The notes under the pieces are model-generated. The model did not search any database. It saw only the letters and a program-made list of their open reading frames with translations, and was not told the origin of the DNA. A DNA stretch of 64,000 bases, from the NCBI GenBank assembly GCA_032433765.1, contig JAVIAB010000073.1, forward strand, positions 57,012,565 to 57,076,564, written 5' to 3'. Positions 22,606 through 34,329 of this stretch are shown piece by piece. Position numbers and translations under genes: made by a program. Source of the stretch: Megaustenia siamemsis (Eukaryota > Mollusca > Gastropoda > Stylommatophora > Ariophantidae). Each line of letters begins with the position of its first letter. Within the stretch, counting starts at the first letter, position 1.

Positions 22606-23215
22606 TGACGTCTCTCTTTCTTTCAGCTTCTCTCGTGGCTGAATCTGCCAATATGGGAAAAACAGATCCAGCCGCAGTAAAAATCCTTCTTTCGTGGCCT
22701 CGTCTCCTTTCTTCTACGTCTTTTGTCTTCTGAATTTCATATTAGCACTGCCTCGAAAGTGGCTCTGCCATTTTGTTATTTTTATTTCCTTCATGGTCTA
22801 TGATTTGCAGCCAGAATTTCTCACTTTCTTTCACTGATAGAGAATTTATTCAAGGAAGCCCTGCAAACATCCTTATATCTCAGCACTGGTCTGCCCTTTG
22901 ATTTCTTTCCGTCCTTAAAAGGTCGCCATACAATATTTGTTTGGGAACACGATTGTTTATCAATCTTCATGCATCACCCTGTCACCTTAGTCGACAACTC
23001 CTATTTGTTGCCATAATGGATAGGGATTTAACTCGTTGTAAAACATTAGAGTTGGTTACTTTGTCCTGCTATTTGATGTTTATAAACTTTAGAAGGCAAT
23101 ACACATTACGCTGTTTAACCTTTTCTCCTGTTCTGTTTAGGTAGTCCAAGTTTCTGATCCATATAGAAGTTGTACTAAGCACACAGATTTGGTAGATTTG
23201 AAATTTGCGAGCCCC
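22606..23215 (-). mobile_element. LINE epsilon copy 2, decayed C-terminus
   Basis: Minus strand in broken frames: 'QISTKSVCLVQLLYGSETWT', 'EQEKRLNSVMCIAF', 'GRKEIKGQTSAEI', near-C-terminal basic stretch. The same order as epsilon copy 1 (LYGSE.WT ... RLN). The 3' end leads into the (AGTAA)n tract at 22605. Confidence 0.6.
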
Positions 23216-24350
23216 CTTTTATGATAGCTTATTAACCTGCTAACCCCCTGATATAATAGCTTATTAACCAGCTAATCAAAATATAAGGAATAGACCTGGA
23301 GACGGTTCAGAACTACAGCTACCTTGGACATACTATAACCAGTTATGGAAAATGTACAATTGAAATAAACAAAAGAATAGGATTGACAAAATGTAATTTT
23401 AATGTCATGAAGAACATACTAACATCAAAACAAATAACACCAGGGCTAAAACTAAGAATAGCATTAGTTATATCTTCTCAATATTCCAATATGGTGCAGA
23501 AAAATGGACATTAGACAAGAAAACAGAACAGACAATTTAAGCTTTTGAAATGTGGATATATATATAGAAGAATGATTAGAATTGAATTGAAGGAAAAGAA
23601 AACAAACGATGAAGTCTTAAAACAACTAAAAATGAAAAGAGAACTACTAAGCACAATTCAAACAAGACAAATGCGATTTTTGGGCCATGTTAAAAGATAC
23701 AAAAGCCTACTAAAAGTAATCCTGGAGGGGAAAATACAAGGTAAAAGAGGCAGAGGCAGACCAAGACTAACATGGACGAGTAACATCAAAAGATGGACAA
23801 ATCAGCCCATGACAGCCTATAACATTAAAGCAAGAGACAGAGCAGAATGGCGCTCCATGATAGCCAACCTTCGTTGCGGAGAAGGCACTCGATGATGATG
23901 ATTAACCTGCAAACCCCCTGATATAATAGCTTATTAACCTTTGAGCCCCTGTTATAATAGCTTATTAACCTATGAGCCCCTGTTATAATAGCTTATTAAT
24001 CTGCAAACCCCCTGATATAATAGCTTATTAATCTGCAAACCCCCTGTTATAATAGCTTATTAACCTGCAAACCCCTTGTTATAATAGCTTATTAACCTAT
24101 GAGCCCCTGTTATAATATCTTATTAATCTGCAAACCCCCTGTTATAATAGCTTATTAACCTATGAACCCCTGTTATAATAGCTTATTAATCTGCAAACCC
24201 CTTGTTATAATAGCTTATTAACCTATGAGCCCCTGTTATAATAGCTTATTAATCTGCGAGCCCCCTGTTATCATAGCATATAACCAAACCCTCTGTTATA
24301 ATAGCTTAGTAGTCTGTGCTCCCCTTGTTATCATAGGTTTGCGTAGTAAC
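23216..24350. repeat. 31-32-bp minisatellite split by a LINE
   Basis: Unit 'ataatagcttattaacctgc' plus 'aaaccccctgtt'. Two or so units lie left of the LINE at 23285 and about 14 lie right of it (23903-24350), with alternating 'ctgcaaaccccc' and 'ctatgagcccc' variants. Confidence 0.93.
23285..23902 (+). mobile_element. LINE beta 5'-truncated, inserted in the 32-bp array
   Basis: Begins 'IKGIDLETVQNYSYLGHTIT', continues 'LTKCNFNVMKNILTSKQITP', has a frameshift near 23460, then a 116-codon frame ending 'LRCGEGTR' stop and a (TGA)n tail. The flanks 'attaaccagctaa' (left) and 'attaacctgcaaa' (right) are similar, but both come from the repeat unit, so the TSD is only suggestive. Confidence 0.9.
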
Positions 24351-24539
24351 CTGTCATAGTCTTTTCTGACGGTTAATGAAAACAACGCTGAAAAAGTATT
24401 GACAACATTTGTGTTGAAGTTTCCTGTTTAAAACTAAAATAATTAGAAATAATCTAATCGGTCCCTCTCCTCCATGCCTCTGAAACCATATGACGACCCC
24501 TCTCCTGAACCCTCCATTCCTTACCTTGGAAACCACAAA

Positions 24540-25110
24540 CCACTGGTCTACGATACTTCTCTTTTATTTCTTTCCTCATTTGCCTTTCAGCATCGAGGGG
24601 AGATATAGTTTGCGGTCTTTTGCTCTTCCGTTCGCCTCTGCTGTTGTTAAGTTTCCTAGTGTTTCTAACATTCCGTCAAACCATCTTTTTTCGTGGTCGG
24701 CCCTTGGGTCTGGTGTTCTCGCAATGCTTATTGAAGGCTTGTTTATTTGTGTTTTGATCTTTTTTGCCTTGTCACGTAGCCAAACCATTTTATCTGTTGT
24801 TTCTTTATATATTCTATAGCGGGGGTTATTCCTAGCTTTTTTCTCAGTTCTTCATTTATGATCTTATCTCTCAGACTGTTTTCTGTCATTTGTCTAAACA
24901 CATTTCATCTCAGTAGAGGTTATTTTTCTTATTGTTCCTGGGTCTAGGGTCCATGTCTAGCATTGGTGGCACAAGAGTTGATCTACAGTACTAGAATGTC
25001 TAAGAGCTTAATTTCGTCCTCTATCTTCCTATATCAACTTTTATATTTCTGGTTTTTGTCTATTTCACAAAAGCGCACTTTCTGTTACTAACTTTTACGT
25101 ATTTTAAACT
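24540..25110 (-). mobile_element. LINE zeta copy 2, decayed
   Basis: Minus strand: 'MLDMDPRPRNNKKN', 'DEMCLDK', 'NGLAT', then an open stretch with 'KKIKTQINKPSISIARTPDP' and 'KRWFDGMLETLGNLTTAEAN' (from 24788). The first part fits the 'R.R....e.IR..' region and the second a C-terminal W-containing segment. Many stops upstream. Confidence 0.5.
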
Positions 25111-25228
25111 ACGCATATCCATTGCCAGGTTAAATAATAAAATATTTATTCTTACAAGTTTCACTTTTGGAACGTAATGTAAAGTATTGATGGTGACCAT
25201 TTTAGTAAACTCTTCTCTATCGCTTTTT

Positions 25229-25489
25229 GTAGTTAATAGTCAGAGCTGCAGTAGGTTTCTAAGTCCGTATTCGATTCCCAGAAGTGATGGCTTTTTTCGA
25301 ATTGATAAAGCTCCAGAGTTCACCAAATCTCTAAAAATAGGCACCAGATATTTTTTTTTCTTGGAAGTAAAGGCGGCCGAGCGTGATACCGACTAAAACT
25401 CTCAAAAGTGTACTATTGCCAAATATGGCCACTAACACCATATTCCTCATACGCTTGACAAGGCATTGAGAGAGCTTTTCCTTTACTCT
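25229..25489 (+). mobile_element. Divergent SINE S1 copy
   Basis: tRNA-like head with B-box 'attcgattccc' at 25268, body 'gttcaccaaatctctaaaaa', 'aggcaccagata', 'taacaccatattcctcatac', end 'gagcttttcctttact'. Same subfamily as 40442-40730. Confidence 0.75.
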
Positions 25490-25567
25490 ATAGAGGAAAA
25501 ATAAGAAAGAACTTCTCTTATGGCTTCTTGCCTGTGATGCATTTAGATATGTGGTGTTAATGTTCAC

Positions 25568-25728
25568 ATCATCATCATATACCATACCGGTAGGCGTAGG
25601 CGATCATGTCCTTCCACAATCTTCTATCTACAGTGCATCGTATGAGTTCTGTTGTTGACTGTTTTTCCATGCCATGACACCAAGCTATCCAGTATTTTCT
25701 CTCTTTGTCGTCCGCGATCTCTCTTTCA
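25568..25728 (-). mobile_element. LINE alpha 3' end
   Basis: Starts with the (TGA)n tail (seen as tcatcatcata on +) and then the complement of the alpha C-terminus ('ggtaggcgtaggcgatcatg', 'tgttgttgactgtttttcca', 'tttgtcgtccgcgatctctc'). Ends abruptly at 25728, exactly where a plus-strand beta fragment begins. Confidence 0.85.
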
Positions 25729-25962
25729 AACAAGACAAATGCGATTTTTGGAGCATGTTAAACGACACAGCAACCTACTAAAAGTAATCTTGGAAGGGAA
25801 AATACAAGGTAAATGAGGCAGACCAAGGCTAACATGAACGAGTAACATCAAAATAATAGCAAGTCAGCCTATGACAACCTGCACCATGAAAACAAGAGAC
25901 AGAACGGAATGGCGCCCTATAGTAGCCAACCTTCAATGCGGAGACTTCACTCAGTGATGATG
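25729..25962 (+). mobile_element. LINE beta 3' end
   Basis: From 'QTRQMRFLEHVKRHSNLLKV' to the C-terminus, with stops and a small deletion ('gcaga' block shortened), tail 'gtgatgatgatg'. Head-to-head with the alpha fragment. Confidence 0.85.
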
Positions 25963-25996
25963 ATGACGGCTGTTCTCACTTATTTCATCCCTCTCC

Positions 25997-25997
<1 letters not shown>

Positions 25998-26035
<38 letters not shown>

Positions 26036-26045
26036 TCTCTCTTCC
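25998..26045. repeat. (TC)n microsatellite
   Basis: Roughly 15 CT units plus imperfect continuation. Confidence 0.9.
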
Positions 26046-26079
26046 TTTCCTTTGTTGGTTTGGCCTCATATTTAGAAAA

Positions 26080-26720
26080 GCCTCGGTAGTGCAGTAGTTA
26101 GTATACTCACTCACTGTTTAGATGAATCCTAGTTGTTGGGACTTCCGGTCAATGTGGCGGATAGGCAACAGGAACCGTTGAGGCTCAGTCGGAAACGTGT
26201 TCCTTGTTGCGGTTTCCTCATATTCCAAGTCCGGCTTGCTGCAAGATCTACTGGGTTTAGTGTTCTGTGTACACAGTGAGCTGTGTTTTTCATCCGGATG
26301 GTGTTTCGATTGCTAACGATGAATGATGATATCGTATGACAAAGGACAATTCCGCTGTGTTCACTGTCGGTGCCGCTTGGCCTTATGTCTTTTGGCGTGT
26401 GTTGTAGCTGCTATGATGGGGACTGCAGCTGACTTTCTTTGTTTGGATCCTTCAATGAGTTTTAATTCGGGTGATTCCACTAGCACTGGCGGTTGAGCAA
26501 TTATCGATGTTAATTCGTTTGCAGTGATACCGGGGCTTTCGACTAACCATAACCATATCTATAACTATCCTAGTTGTAGCGAGGTATTTCTTCCTCTGCT
26601 ATCACACTACTTCTGAGTTTGCCCAGTCTTTTAAAATCATGTGTACCAACCAGCCAGATAATTAATCTGGAAAGTTAAAGTGTCCAGGTATGACATCATC
26701 CACAAATGTTGACTATGAAA
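26080..26720 (+). mobile_element. Divergent SINE S1 split by M1
   Basis: Head 'gcctcggtagtgcagtagtt' at 26083, interrupted at 26137. The body seems to resume after 26577 with 'gagtttgcccagtcttttaa' and 'atgtgtacc', corresponding to the S1 'gttcacccagcctttaa..ggtacc' segment. The 3' part is weak. Confidence 0.5.
26137..26566 (+). mobile_element. Retroposon M1, full length, 11-bp TSD
   Basis: Perfect atcctagttgt at 26126-26136 and 26567-26577. Starts 'tgggacttccggtcaatgtg', ends 'gggctttcgactaaccataa' plus an 'ccatatctataact' tail. This is the sense orientation of the family if the simple-repeat end is the 3' tail. Confidence 0.88.
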
Positions 26721-26802
26721 TATGCGGACATTAACGCTGCCCGCCCCAGGGTGTGGAACGTTCTTATTTTATGATTTTTTTTAATGTACATTTTAAAGAG
26801 AT

Positions 26803-27165
26803 ATTCATCATCATCATCATCACATGCCATATCGGTTGTCGTAGGCAATCAATCCTTCAACAATTCTCTGTCCCCAGTGCACCGTACTTGTTGTTGTTGA
26901 CTGTTTTCCGTGCCACGATATAAAGCTGTATAGTATCTTCTCTCTCTCTGTTGTCCGCGATCTCCTGTTCCTTGTATTTTGTCAGTTGTGTACAAGCATT
27001 TTAATTTTCCCCTTCTCAAGATGTGCCCGAAAAATGTCGATTGTTTCTTTCTGATGTTTTTTTTTTTTTAAGTAGCTCTCTTTTTTGTGTTCGCCTCTAT
27101 GAGAATGTCCTTGTTGGTTTTTTTTTAAAGAAATACTGCGCTTAACATTTTCTTCCCCTATTGTT
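26803..27165 (-). mobile_element. LINE alpha 3' part, decayed
   Basis: (TGA)n tail at 26805-26822, then the complement of the alpha C-terminal coding region ('gttgtcgtaggcaatcaatc', 'tgtccgcgatctcctgttcc', 'gtgcccgaaaaatgtcgatt'), with poly(T) insertions near 27060 and 27120. Confidence 0.8.
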
Positions 27166-27355
27166 TTGTAGACAATAAAATGTGTTTTGTTTTTCTACTG
27201 ACTCATGTGTTTAACATTTTGCTTTGACATTAAATATATTAGATTTATATTACTTATCGCTAAAAGATAAGACATCAATACAGTCAAAATAGTTTCAATA
27301 AATTGTACAGTTCTTGATACGTCATCTATAGACCATTGCTGTGTACTGAAAGTCA

Positions 27356-27614
27356 AAAAAAAAAGTAAAGTGCCCCCGTCACGCCAAGTGGCGTATAGGG
27401 AATATGGTGTTAGTGACCATAAATTTTACAGACCTTCGGCACATGATTTTTGGGGTAATGTGGTCGGTATTACGCCCGTGCTGCTTTACTTTCCCAGAAA
27501 ACAATCAGGTACCCTTTAAAGGCTGAATGAACCCGGAAGCCGTCGGTTGGGATCAAACCCGACCTCTTGTCCTTTGTAGTCCAGTTCACTAACCACTGAG
27601 CTATCGCGGCTTCC
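27356..27614 (-). mobile_element. SINE S1, canonical
   Basis: Complement of the full S1 sequence from 'gaagccgcgatagctcagtg' (27614) through B-box-like 'gggtttgatcc' to 'tgacgggggcactttactttt'. No clear TSD seen. Confidence 0.9.
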
Positions 27615-27619
27615 TGATT

Positions 27620-28720
27620 TTGATGTGTAGACTCATCATTAATGTTGTACTGTGTATCATGTTTATTATTTCTCTGTAATAAAGACACTCTTGTATTAAT
27701 AGTACTACATGTACAACTATCACCATGATTAATGTACTATTGCCGCTGTTGTTATTAATACAACTGCTGCTGCTACTGGTACTACTAGAACTACCACTGT
27801 AGCTGTTATTACTCATATATTAATGATACTGATAATGTTGTTATTGGTCATCCGGTGTAATTTCTACACCAAAAAAATACTAGAAAGCGAAAATAAAACG
27901 TTACTTTTTGCACGTTTATTTCAAACCAAAAATAATTTAATAATAACGATATCCCATGACCTCTATCGATAGAGAAAAATCTGTTAAACAAATTGTTTCC
28001 TGGAAAATTAGTCCAATACATTCTTCATTTATTTTCAATTGGATATGAATTTATCATATAAGTGGCGGTCATGTTATTAAAGCACACACACATTCTCTCT
28101 CTTTCTCACACACTCTCTATCTCTCTCAACCGGCTATTTTAAAGCTCATTATTTAATTGCTGCATAATTATCCTTCTAATAGAAAGTATGTTAATCACAA
28201 TAGCCGTAGTGGGGAATTCTACATATCACATTTATATAGGCGAAGAGTAGGGTGGAATATGCGCAGTTACAAATAGTATCGTGACAAGAAATGTCAGTTT
28301 AGGCTGGGGAAATCCCTATTGTAATATCTTAATACAACGGTTCTCAAACAATTGTTATGAAGGACCACATTATTATAAGAATGTGATAACACGAGTCAGT
28401 AAACCAGTACTGTTTGTTTCTAGATGGACCTGTCTTTAACAAGCTCTTCCTATTCAGTTATATTTATGTCAATCACTGTCACTTCGCGTTTACACATGTT
28501 TTTTGTAACTTAGAATGGGTTTTATATTGTTATTGTTCTCCGAAGTAGTCCGAATATGCAGAATATTTGGGAATTCATCGATTCTTAATTTGCCACAGGT
28601 GACTCAATCATCATCTTTAATGACATCACTGAGAGATAGTAATCATTATTGACTTCTGAATAGCATATCACTGTTTATCTGGCAATTCAAATTGAGGTGC
28701 GCTGCAGATTCTGGACGTGC
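27620..28720. other. No gene recognised
   Basis: Includes a degenerate trinucleotide stretch (27700-27800, 'ctgctgctactggtactact' type) and short CA/CT-rich runs near 28085-28130. A 71-codon S/N-rich minus frame is a product of the trinucleotides. Confidence 0.4.
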
Positions 28721-28722
28721 AA

Positions 28723-29028
28723 AAGGGAAGAAGTGGGACTTCACAATTTCCTTATATGTCCACTGATTAGCAATAAGGAAGAAGTGGAACTTCACAATTT
28801 CCTTGCATTGTCCACTGATTAGCAATAAGGAAGAAGTGGGACTTCACAATTTCCTTACATGTCCACTGATTAGCAATAAGGAAGAAGTGGAACTTCACAA
28901 TTTCCTTGCATTGTCCACTGATTAGCAATAAGGAAGAAGTGGAACTTCACAATTTCCTTGCATTGTCCACTGATTAGCAATAAGGAAGAAGTGGGACATC
29001 AGACAATTTCCTTACATTGTCCACTAAA
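28723..29028. repeat. 51-52-bp minisatellite, 6 copies
   Basis: Unit 'ggaagaagtgggacttcaca', 'atttccttacatgtccactg', 'attagcaataa'. Copies alternate 'gggact..ttacatgt' and 'ggaact..ttgcattgt' forms. Confidence 0.95.
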
Positions 29029-29029
29029 T

Positions 29030-30360
29030 GCATGGTCTCTGTAGAGCCAGGACTTTACCTGTTATAAACAAACAAATATTTATTAAGAGAAAATCAAAGT
29101 GAGACAGACTCTAGTCGTGTCTTAAATGTCAGCAGTTGATACGAGCTCATGCTCTTAGAACCAAGATTGCACGTGGTGTGTTGTAGTGGCTTTCTTGAAT
29201 TCTTGACTTTTACTGGAGACGTTAGAACTTGTCCTGCCTAGAGGTACTGTAATACTAGGTCTTCTATATCAGTAAATCCAACCATTACAGAGAATATGGT
29301 GATCCTTGCTTATGTTAATCAGGCTGTTTCCACTGAGACTAACTAATAGGTCCAGATAAGACGTTGGTTAGCTGATGGTCCGCCGGCCCTGCCATTGTGT
29401 CTACAGGTCGCAGGCTTTGGAATACCAAGTGAGATAGATATATTTAAAAAGGTGAATAACTACAGGAAGTGAACTTGGGGAAATCCCCTAAGCAACGCAT
29501 GCACACACACACGCTCGCGCGAATAAATAAACGGACCTCTCAAATACTCGTAGTTACAAAGTTCATTCAATTCAATCCAGTGTCACTAGACAAGCACTAT
29601 AATTATCCAACTTCATTTTGAACATCATCAAGTGCCCTGACACCTGGTGTAGATGATCTTTCATGTCCCAAGTTTCTCAATAACTTTCTGACTAATTGTG
29701 TTTGTCGTTGTTGTTGTTAACTTCCTACCATTCCATTACCTTTTTCCTGAAAGTATTTTTTCTATCTCTTTCCGTGATTTTTCGTGACAATTGTCAAAGT
29801 ATGCTACAGCTGTTCTACTCGCACGGTTAAAACTGTAACTGGGAGCCAGTAGTGGTGGAAAAAGGGGGGGGGATGTGCAATCCAATAATATATGGTGACA
29901 GCTTTACAAAAGGAGTGTACGTAACACCCCACCCACTGGCTCCTTGCTACCTTGCTGCCAGCTTTACCGCAGCACTGCATTTATTTGCCTGTTCCCTAAA
30001 ATTATAACTGTTTTCTTCTGAGGCTTGTTGGACTAAAATCGGATAACATTGCTGGCAGAATATACCTAGCCCCCAAGTGGCTTTAGAGTAAACTGAACAT
30101 CAATCAAGCAACTGATTGTTATAGGCATATCAGTTTTTATCTTTCTTTTTATCACTAAAACAAGATTTATTTAAAGGTTTAAAAAATCACAGGCGTGACA
30201 TATTTTTAATCTACTAGAGCACGAATATAACCTTTATGTCAAACGGTAGTTCTTTCCTTTTGCTTATTTCTTTGTTTCTTTTTTCCTTTCTGTGTTAAAT
30301 GTTAAAATGTAAATGATACCCATCACTCCCTGTGACCTATGAAGGATTTGGTGTTGAGCC
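29030..30360. other. No gene recognised
   Basis: Mixed composition with a G run at 29871 ('aaagggggggggatg'). No motif-bearing frame. Confidence 0.4.
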
Positions 30361-30372
30361 CGATATTCTTCG

Positions 30373-30626
30373 GGAGTCGCGATAGCTCAGTGGTTAGTGA
30401 ACTGGACTACAAAGGACAAGAGGTAGGGTTTGATCCCAACCGACGGCTTCCGGTCCACCCAGCCTTTAATGGGTACCGGATTTTTTCTGAGAAAGTAAAG
30501 CGGCACGGACGTACCACCGACACATTACCCTAAAAATCATGTGTCGAAGGTCTGTAAAATGTATGGTCACTAAAACCATATTTCCTTTACGCCATTTGGC
30601 GTGACGGGGGTACTTTACTTTTTTTA
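30373..30626 (+). mobile_element. SINE S1, canonical, 12-bp TSD
   Basis: Perfect cgatattcttcg at 30361-30372 and 30627-30638. Head 'gatagctcagtggttagtga', B-box 'gggtttgatccc', body and 'tgacgggggtactttacttt' end. Confidence 0.93.
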
Positions 30627-30743
30627 CGATATTCTTCGTTAGTTCGTTAATTACTGTCAGCTCAATTATGGGTGACGTGATCAGTACCTGGATGGTTATC
30701 GGGGCCCTCATTGTGAGAGAGTACAAGAATAGAGCTACTGTTA

Positions 30744-30855
30744 CTTACCACGCATGTCACGAGTGGCTTCCAGGGAGGCTTGTATTCATCGCCTGTGCAG
30801 TTTTCACTGCGCGACCTTGTCAACGGGTTTAACCAATGAAATATAGGAATTGCTG
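30744..30855 (-). other. Possible internal exon, unidentified
   Basis: On the minus strand an open stretch reading 'PIFHWLNPLTRSRSENCTGD' then 'EYKPPWKPLVTCV' is followed immediately by the strong donor GTAAGTAA (about 30746-30739), with AG acceptor candidates upstream. I do not recognise the peptide and could not link it to another exon. Confidence 0.15.
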
Positions 30856-30859
30856 GGAC

Positions 30860-32425
30860 AAGTGCTGGAGCGGATAATGGGAATTCCTAACTGCAGTGAA
30901 ACTGGTTCCATGGATAGAATCAGGAACAAACCGTCCTACTCTCCCGGAGAACATATCCAGACAGAGGCTGCGTGGATCCTGGAGTTGTGTCCGGTATTAA
31001 ACTTTATCATTTGACGAACTCTAGCTATGTTTTAAATCATCACGATCCACGCCCCCTCCCAAGTCCACCCACATCCTCCACCTTCACTCTTCTCATAACA
31101 ACATAAAGTATGTTCCGTGTGTCTGTGTGTACCACAGAATAAGAACCACTAATACGAAACTTCTTTTCATAGACAGAAATAGCCCAGTAAAATGTATAAA
31201 GGCGGACCTATTTCACCGAAATTGACAATTTACATTTTTTGTACTGGCGATTCAAACATAACTTACTTGGTGTTGTCGTGGCTTGGTTTTGTTGAGTTTC
31301 TGCTATTTGTGATTACAAAACGTAAGTTTAACCAGAAGAAATTGTTATTATTATGCAATATCATTTCAGCAGATCATTGTTAATTAATTAATTAATGGAT
31401 ATATTGAATCCAATTCGCTTTTGGCATTTCTTCCAACATATAACATGCAAATAGTTTCAGTATCTCGCTAGTTAAATACGAGGTACATCAATTATCGGTG
31501 TATACATTGTTGTTAATATTTAACATTAGTATTAATACATTCAAGAAATAGTAGCTCCATTATATTTTTTAGACCTTTTGGCAAAAAAGTGGTAAAATAT
31601 TTTCTCAACAAAACAATTTAAATACATTTCATAAAATTATTTTTAAAAAGAGTATTAAAATCATTTTTTTTTACAAATTCAAATTCAAAGTTGAATTTCG
31701 TATTTGTTTTTATAAGATATTAAAGTAAAACTTTACTTTAAAAATATGCTAATTTTTGTTAAACATTCCTCCAATGGCGTCATCAATTTGTTGTAGAAAT
31801 TGGGAATTGTGGAATGTGAGGGTGAGAAAGACAAGTCGGCCTGATCAAACCTATGGAATGATGAAAGGTGGATGACATAGAGGTCGACAGAGAGGAGCAT
31901 TAGGCCAACGACTCGATGAGCAAAACAATTAAAAACAAATTCATCTAAAAAAACATGCACGAAAAAGTGAAGAATGGAGAAAGATTGTGAACGATTCATT
32001 ATGTTGGCGTCTCAAAGTCGCCTAAGGGGACAGGTAGTCAGATAGAGGAGTTGCGTTGATTCGTAGACGAATAATACATCACTGCAAACTTGTACAAAAA
32101 ATTACAGAAAAGATTTGGCAAACTTATTTTACTGAAGTGCAGATTTACTACAAATATAATATGTATTTCCTTGTTTTAAAATCACAACTTCACATTATGT
32201 TGTATTTCTGAATTGTAGCTCGTTAACTGTTCCAGTAAATGAGTATATGAGGTAGTCTTGGCGCGCTTTGACTAAGTAGCAACGCGATTGGGCTAGAGTG
32301 GGCCCCATCACCCAACTGGTCTTAAACTTGTCCCTATCCTAGCTTGAATAAGGTATGTAAAACAGCATAATTATGAAGGTACAGAAAGTAACACCAAAAT
32401 TACACTGAAGAAGGATAGAAACATC
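30860..32425. other. No gene recognised
   Basis: AT-rich. Minus frame 31733-31999 (88 codons) has no known motif. It might be a remnant, but there is nothing to support it. Confidence 0.35.
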
Positions 32426-32429
32426 CTAA

Positions 32430-34205
32430 CAGGTATGCAGGCAGCCAATCACCTTGCATACTCCTTTGCAAAAGACAATAATATTGAAATTAGCCTAGAG
32501 AAACGACAAGAGACCCGCTTAAAACAGCAAAATGCGAGACAAGAAGGGACCATACGTGAAGTAATGGAAAAACCCATTACACAAAGAGAGCTAGAGCTGG
32601 CAATATCCAAATTAAAAATGAAAAAGTCACCAGGCAGTGATGGAGTGTCCAATGAAATGATTAAGAACTTTGGAACTGCAGCTAAAGCAAAACTACTGCA
32701 GATCTACAACATTTGCTGGATCACAGGTAGAGTGCCACAGGCATGGAGAGAAGCAATTATGATACCATTACTAAAGCCAGGAAAAGATGGTTCAATGACA
32801 TCCAGCTATAGACCAATCAGCCTTACAAGCTGTTTGTGTAAAACAATGGAACGTATAATCAATCTCAGACTGCAGTGGTAATTGGAAAGTTAAAACCTCC
32901 TTTTGCCACAACAAGCAGGCTTTAGACAGTGTTACTCTACCGAAGATTAGGCAACATATCTTTCCATGAAATTGAGGATGCGTTCCAAATAAAAGAAACT
33001 GGTACAAGCAGCATGGATAGACCTAAAGAAAGCATTTGATAAGGTATGGAGAAAAGGGCTCTTGAAAAAAAACTGAGAAATTACGGAGTAAATGGCAGGA
33101 TGTAGAAATGATTGAAAGCGTACCTACATAACAGCAGAGCCAAAGTGCAACTGGATGGTCTTAAAAGTAAGAAGGTCCTACTGCACCAGGGCTCCCCACA
33201 GGAAAGGATAGTATCCCCAACACTTTTTTCTAGTCTATATCAATGACCTAGTTACTGAACTACTTCATTGTATCAAAGTGGCAATATATGCAAATGGCTT
33301 GGTAATGTGGTGCACAGGGGAGTATGCAACAGTGGCCTCCAAATTGTTGCAAAGAGATGCACTGTACTCATGGAAAAATATATGGTGAATTAGCATCAAT
33401 ACAGACAAATGCAGTACTACACTTTTCACTATCTTCCTAAAACAAAAGCTGGAGCTATCTACATAAACAATGGGCGTGTGAAATAAGACATACGAGATAC
33501 ATATCTTGTATATCGGAGTTATGTCCACATTTAGAATAAGGATAATCTTGCATGGTGCTCAGCATCAAACACCACACTGCAAGAGCTGGATAAAGTACAA
33601 AACTAGGCACTTCGGGTCATTACATGAGCAATGAAATCAACACCAATATTGGAGATGGAGAGATTGTGGAGGATACCAGCACTGAGAGAACTATCTTTAC
33701 GACACATAGTACCAATGCTGGTGTATGTCGGGGGGCAACGATAGAACCAGAGAGATAAAGGCCGCTTGGTCAAGCAGTCGCCACGACGTGTGAGACTCGG
33801 GATTTTTATTTCACCCCCAATAGAAAAAATCCTTTCCTGTCTACCGCGGGCTTCGAACACAGTACGTAAGCTTTTCAGCCAGCGGAACAGTGGTTTTAGC
33901 CGCACGGCCACGCGCACCAGTTTTGAACAAGTTATCATTATACGCCTCAGAACAGAGCACAATCGACTCCACAGTCATATGTATGCAAAATTCAAGATCG
34001 GCACCTCAACTACATGAACATATGGACGGGCGCCCCAGACTGCTGAACACATACTACAAAACTGTACTGAATATAGTAGACTGAGGAAAATCAATTGGTC
34101 CATATATATAACACTACAGACAAAACTATATGGGCCACTGCAAGAGTTACAAAAGATAGTAAATTTATTCAGGAAACGACACTTCAGATACAGACATTGC
34201 TTCAG
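32430..34205 (+). mobile_element. LINE delta (jockey-like, RT plus RNase H), dead
   Basis: Plus-strand open stretch 32435-32881 with RT fingers: 'SKLKMKKSPGSDGVSNEMIK', 'AIMIPLLKPGKDGSMTSS', 'YRPISLTSCLCKTMERIINL'. Downstream broken frames give 'AWIDLKKAFDKVW', 'VYINDLVTELLH', and at 33283 'YANGLVMW', where the YxDD catalytic pair reads N-G. The 3' end (34015-34205) encodes 'TAEHILQNCTEYSRLRKINW' and 'LQTKLYGPLQELQK', the His/Cys C-terminal region found after RNase H in such elements. A SINE (33728-33945) interrupts it. The end abuts the IkB gene's upstream intron. Confidence 0.82.
33728..33945 (-). mobile_element. tRNA-derived SINE S3 in LINE delta
   Basis: On the minus strand: A-box-like 'gcgtggccgtgcggctaaaa', B-box 'gttcgaagc' (33850-33858), then 'ccgcggtagacaggaaagga' and a T/A-rich body. 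Single copy in the window. Confidence 0.55.
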
Positions 34206-34271
34206 GTGAATGAAAGGTAGATATACCTCTTATCGATAATTAATGTTAACTCATAATGCATGGATATTTAT

Positions 34272-34311
34272 GATTTCATTTTTTCATTACCTGTCTAACT
34301 TTGTTTTCCAG
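34272..34311 (+). promoter_or_regulatory. 3' splice acceptor before the IkB coding exon
   Basis: 'tgtctaactttgttttccag' ends at 34311: a branch-point-like ctaac, a pyrimidine tract, then CAG. The exon would start at 34312 and the first ATG in it is at 34330, so at least one upstream (probably 5'UTR) exon is expected. Confidence 0.6.
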
Positions 34312-34329
34312 ATTAACGTGGCTGTCCAG

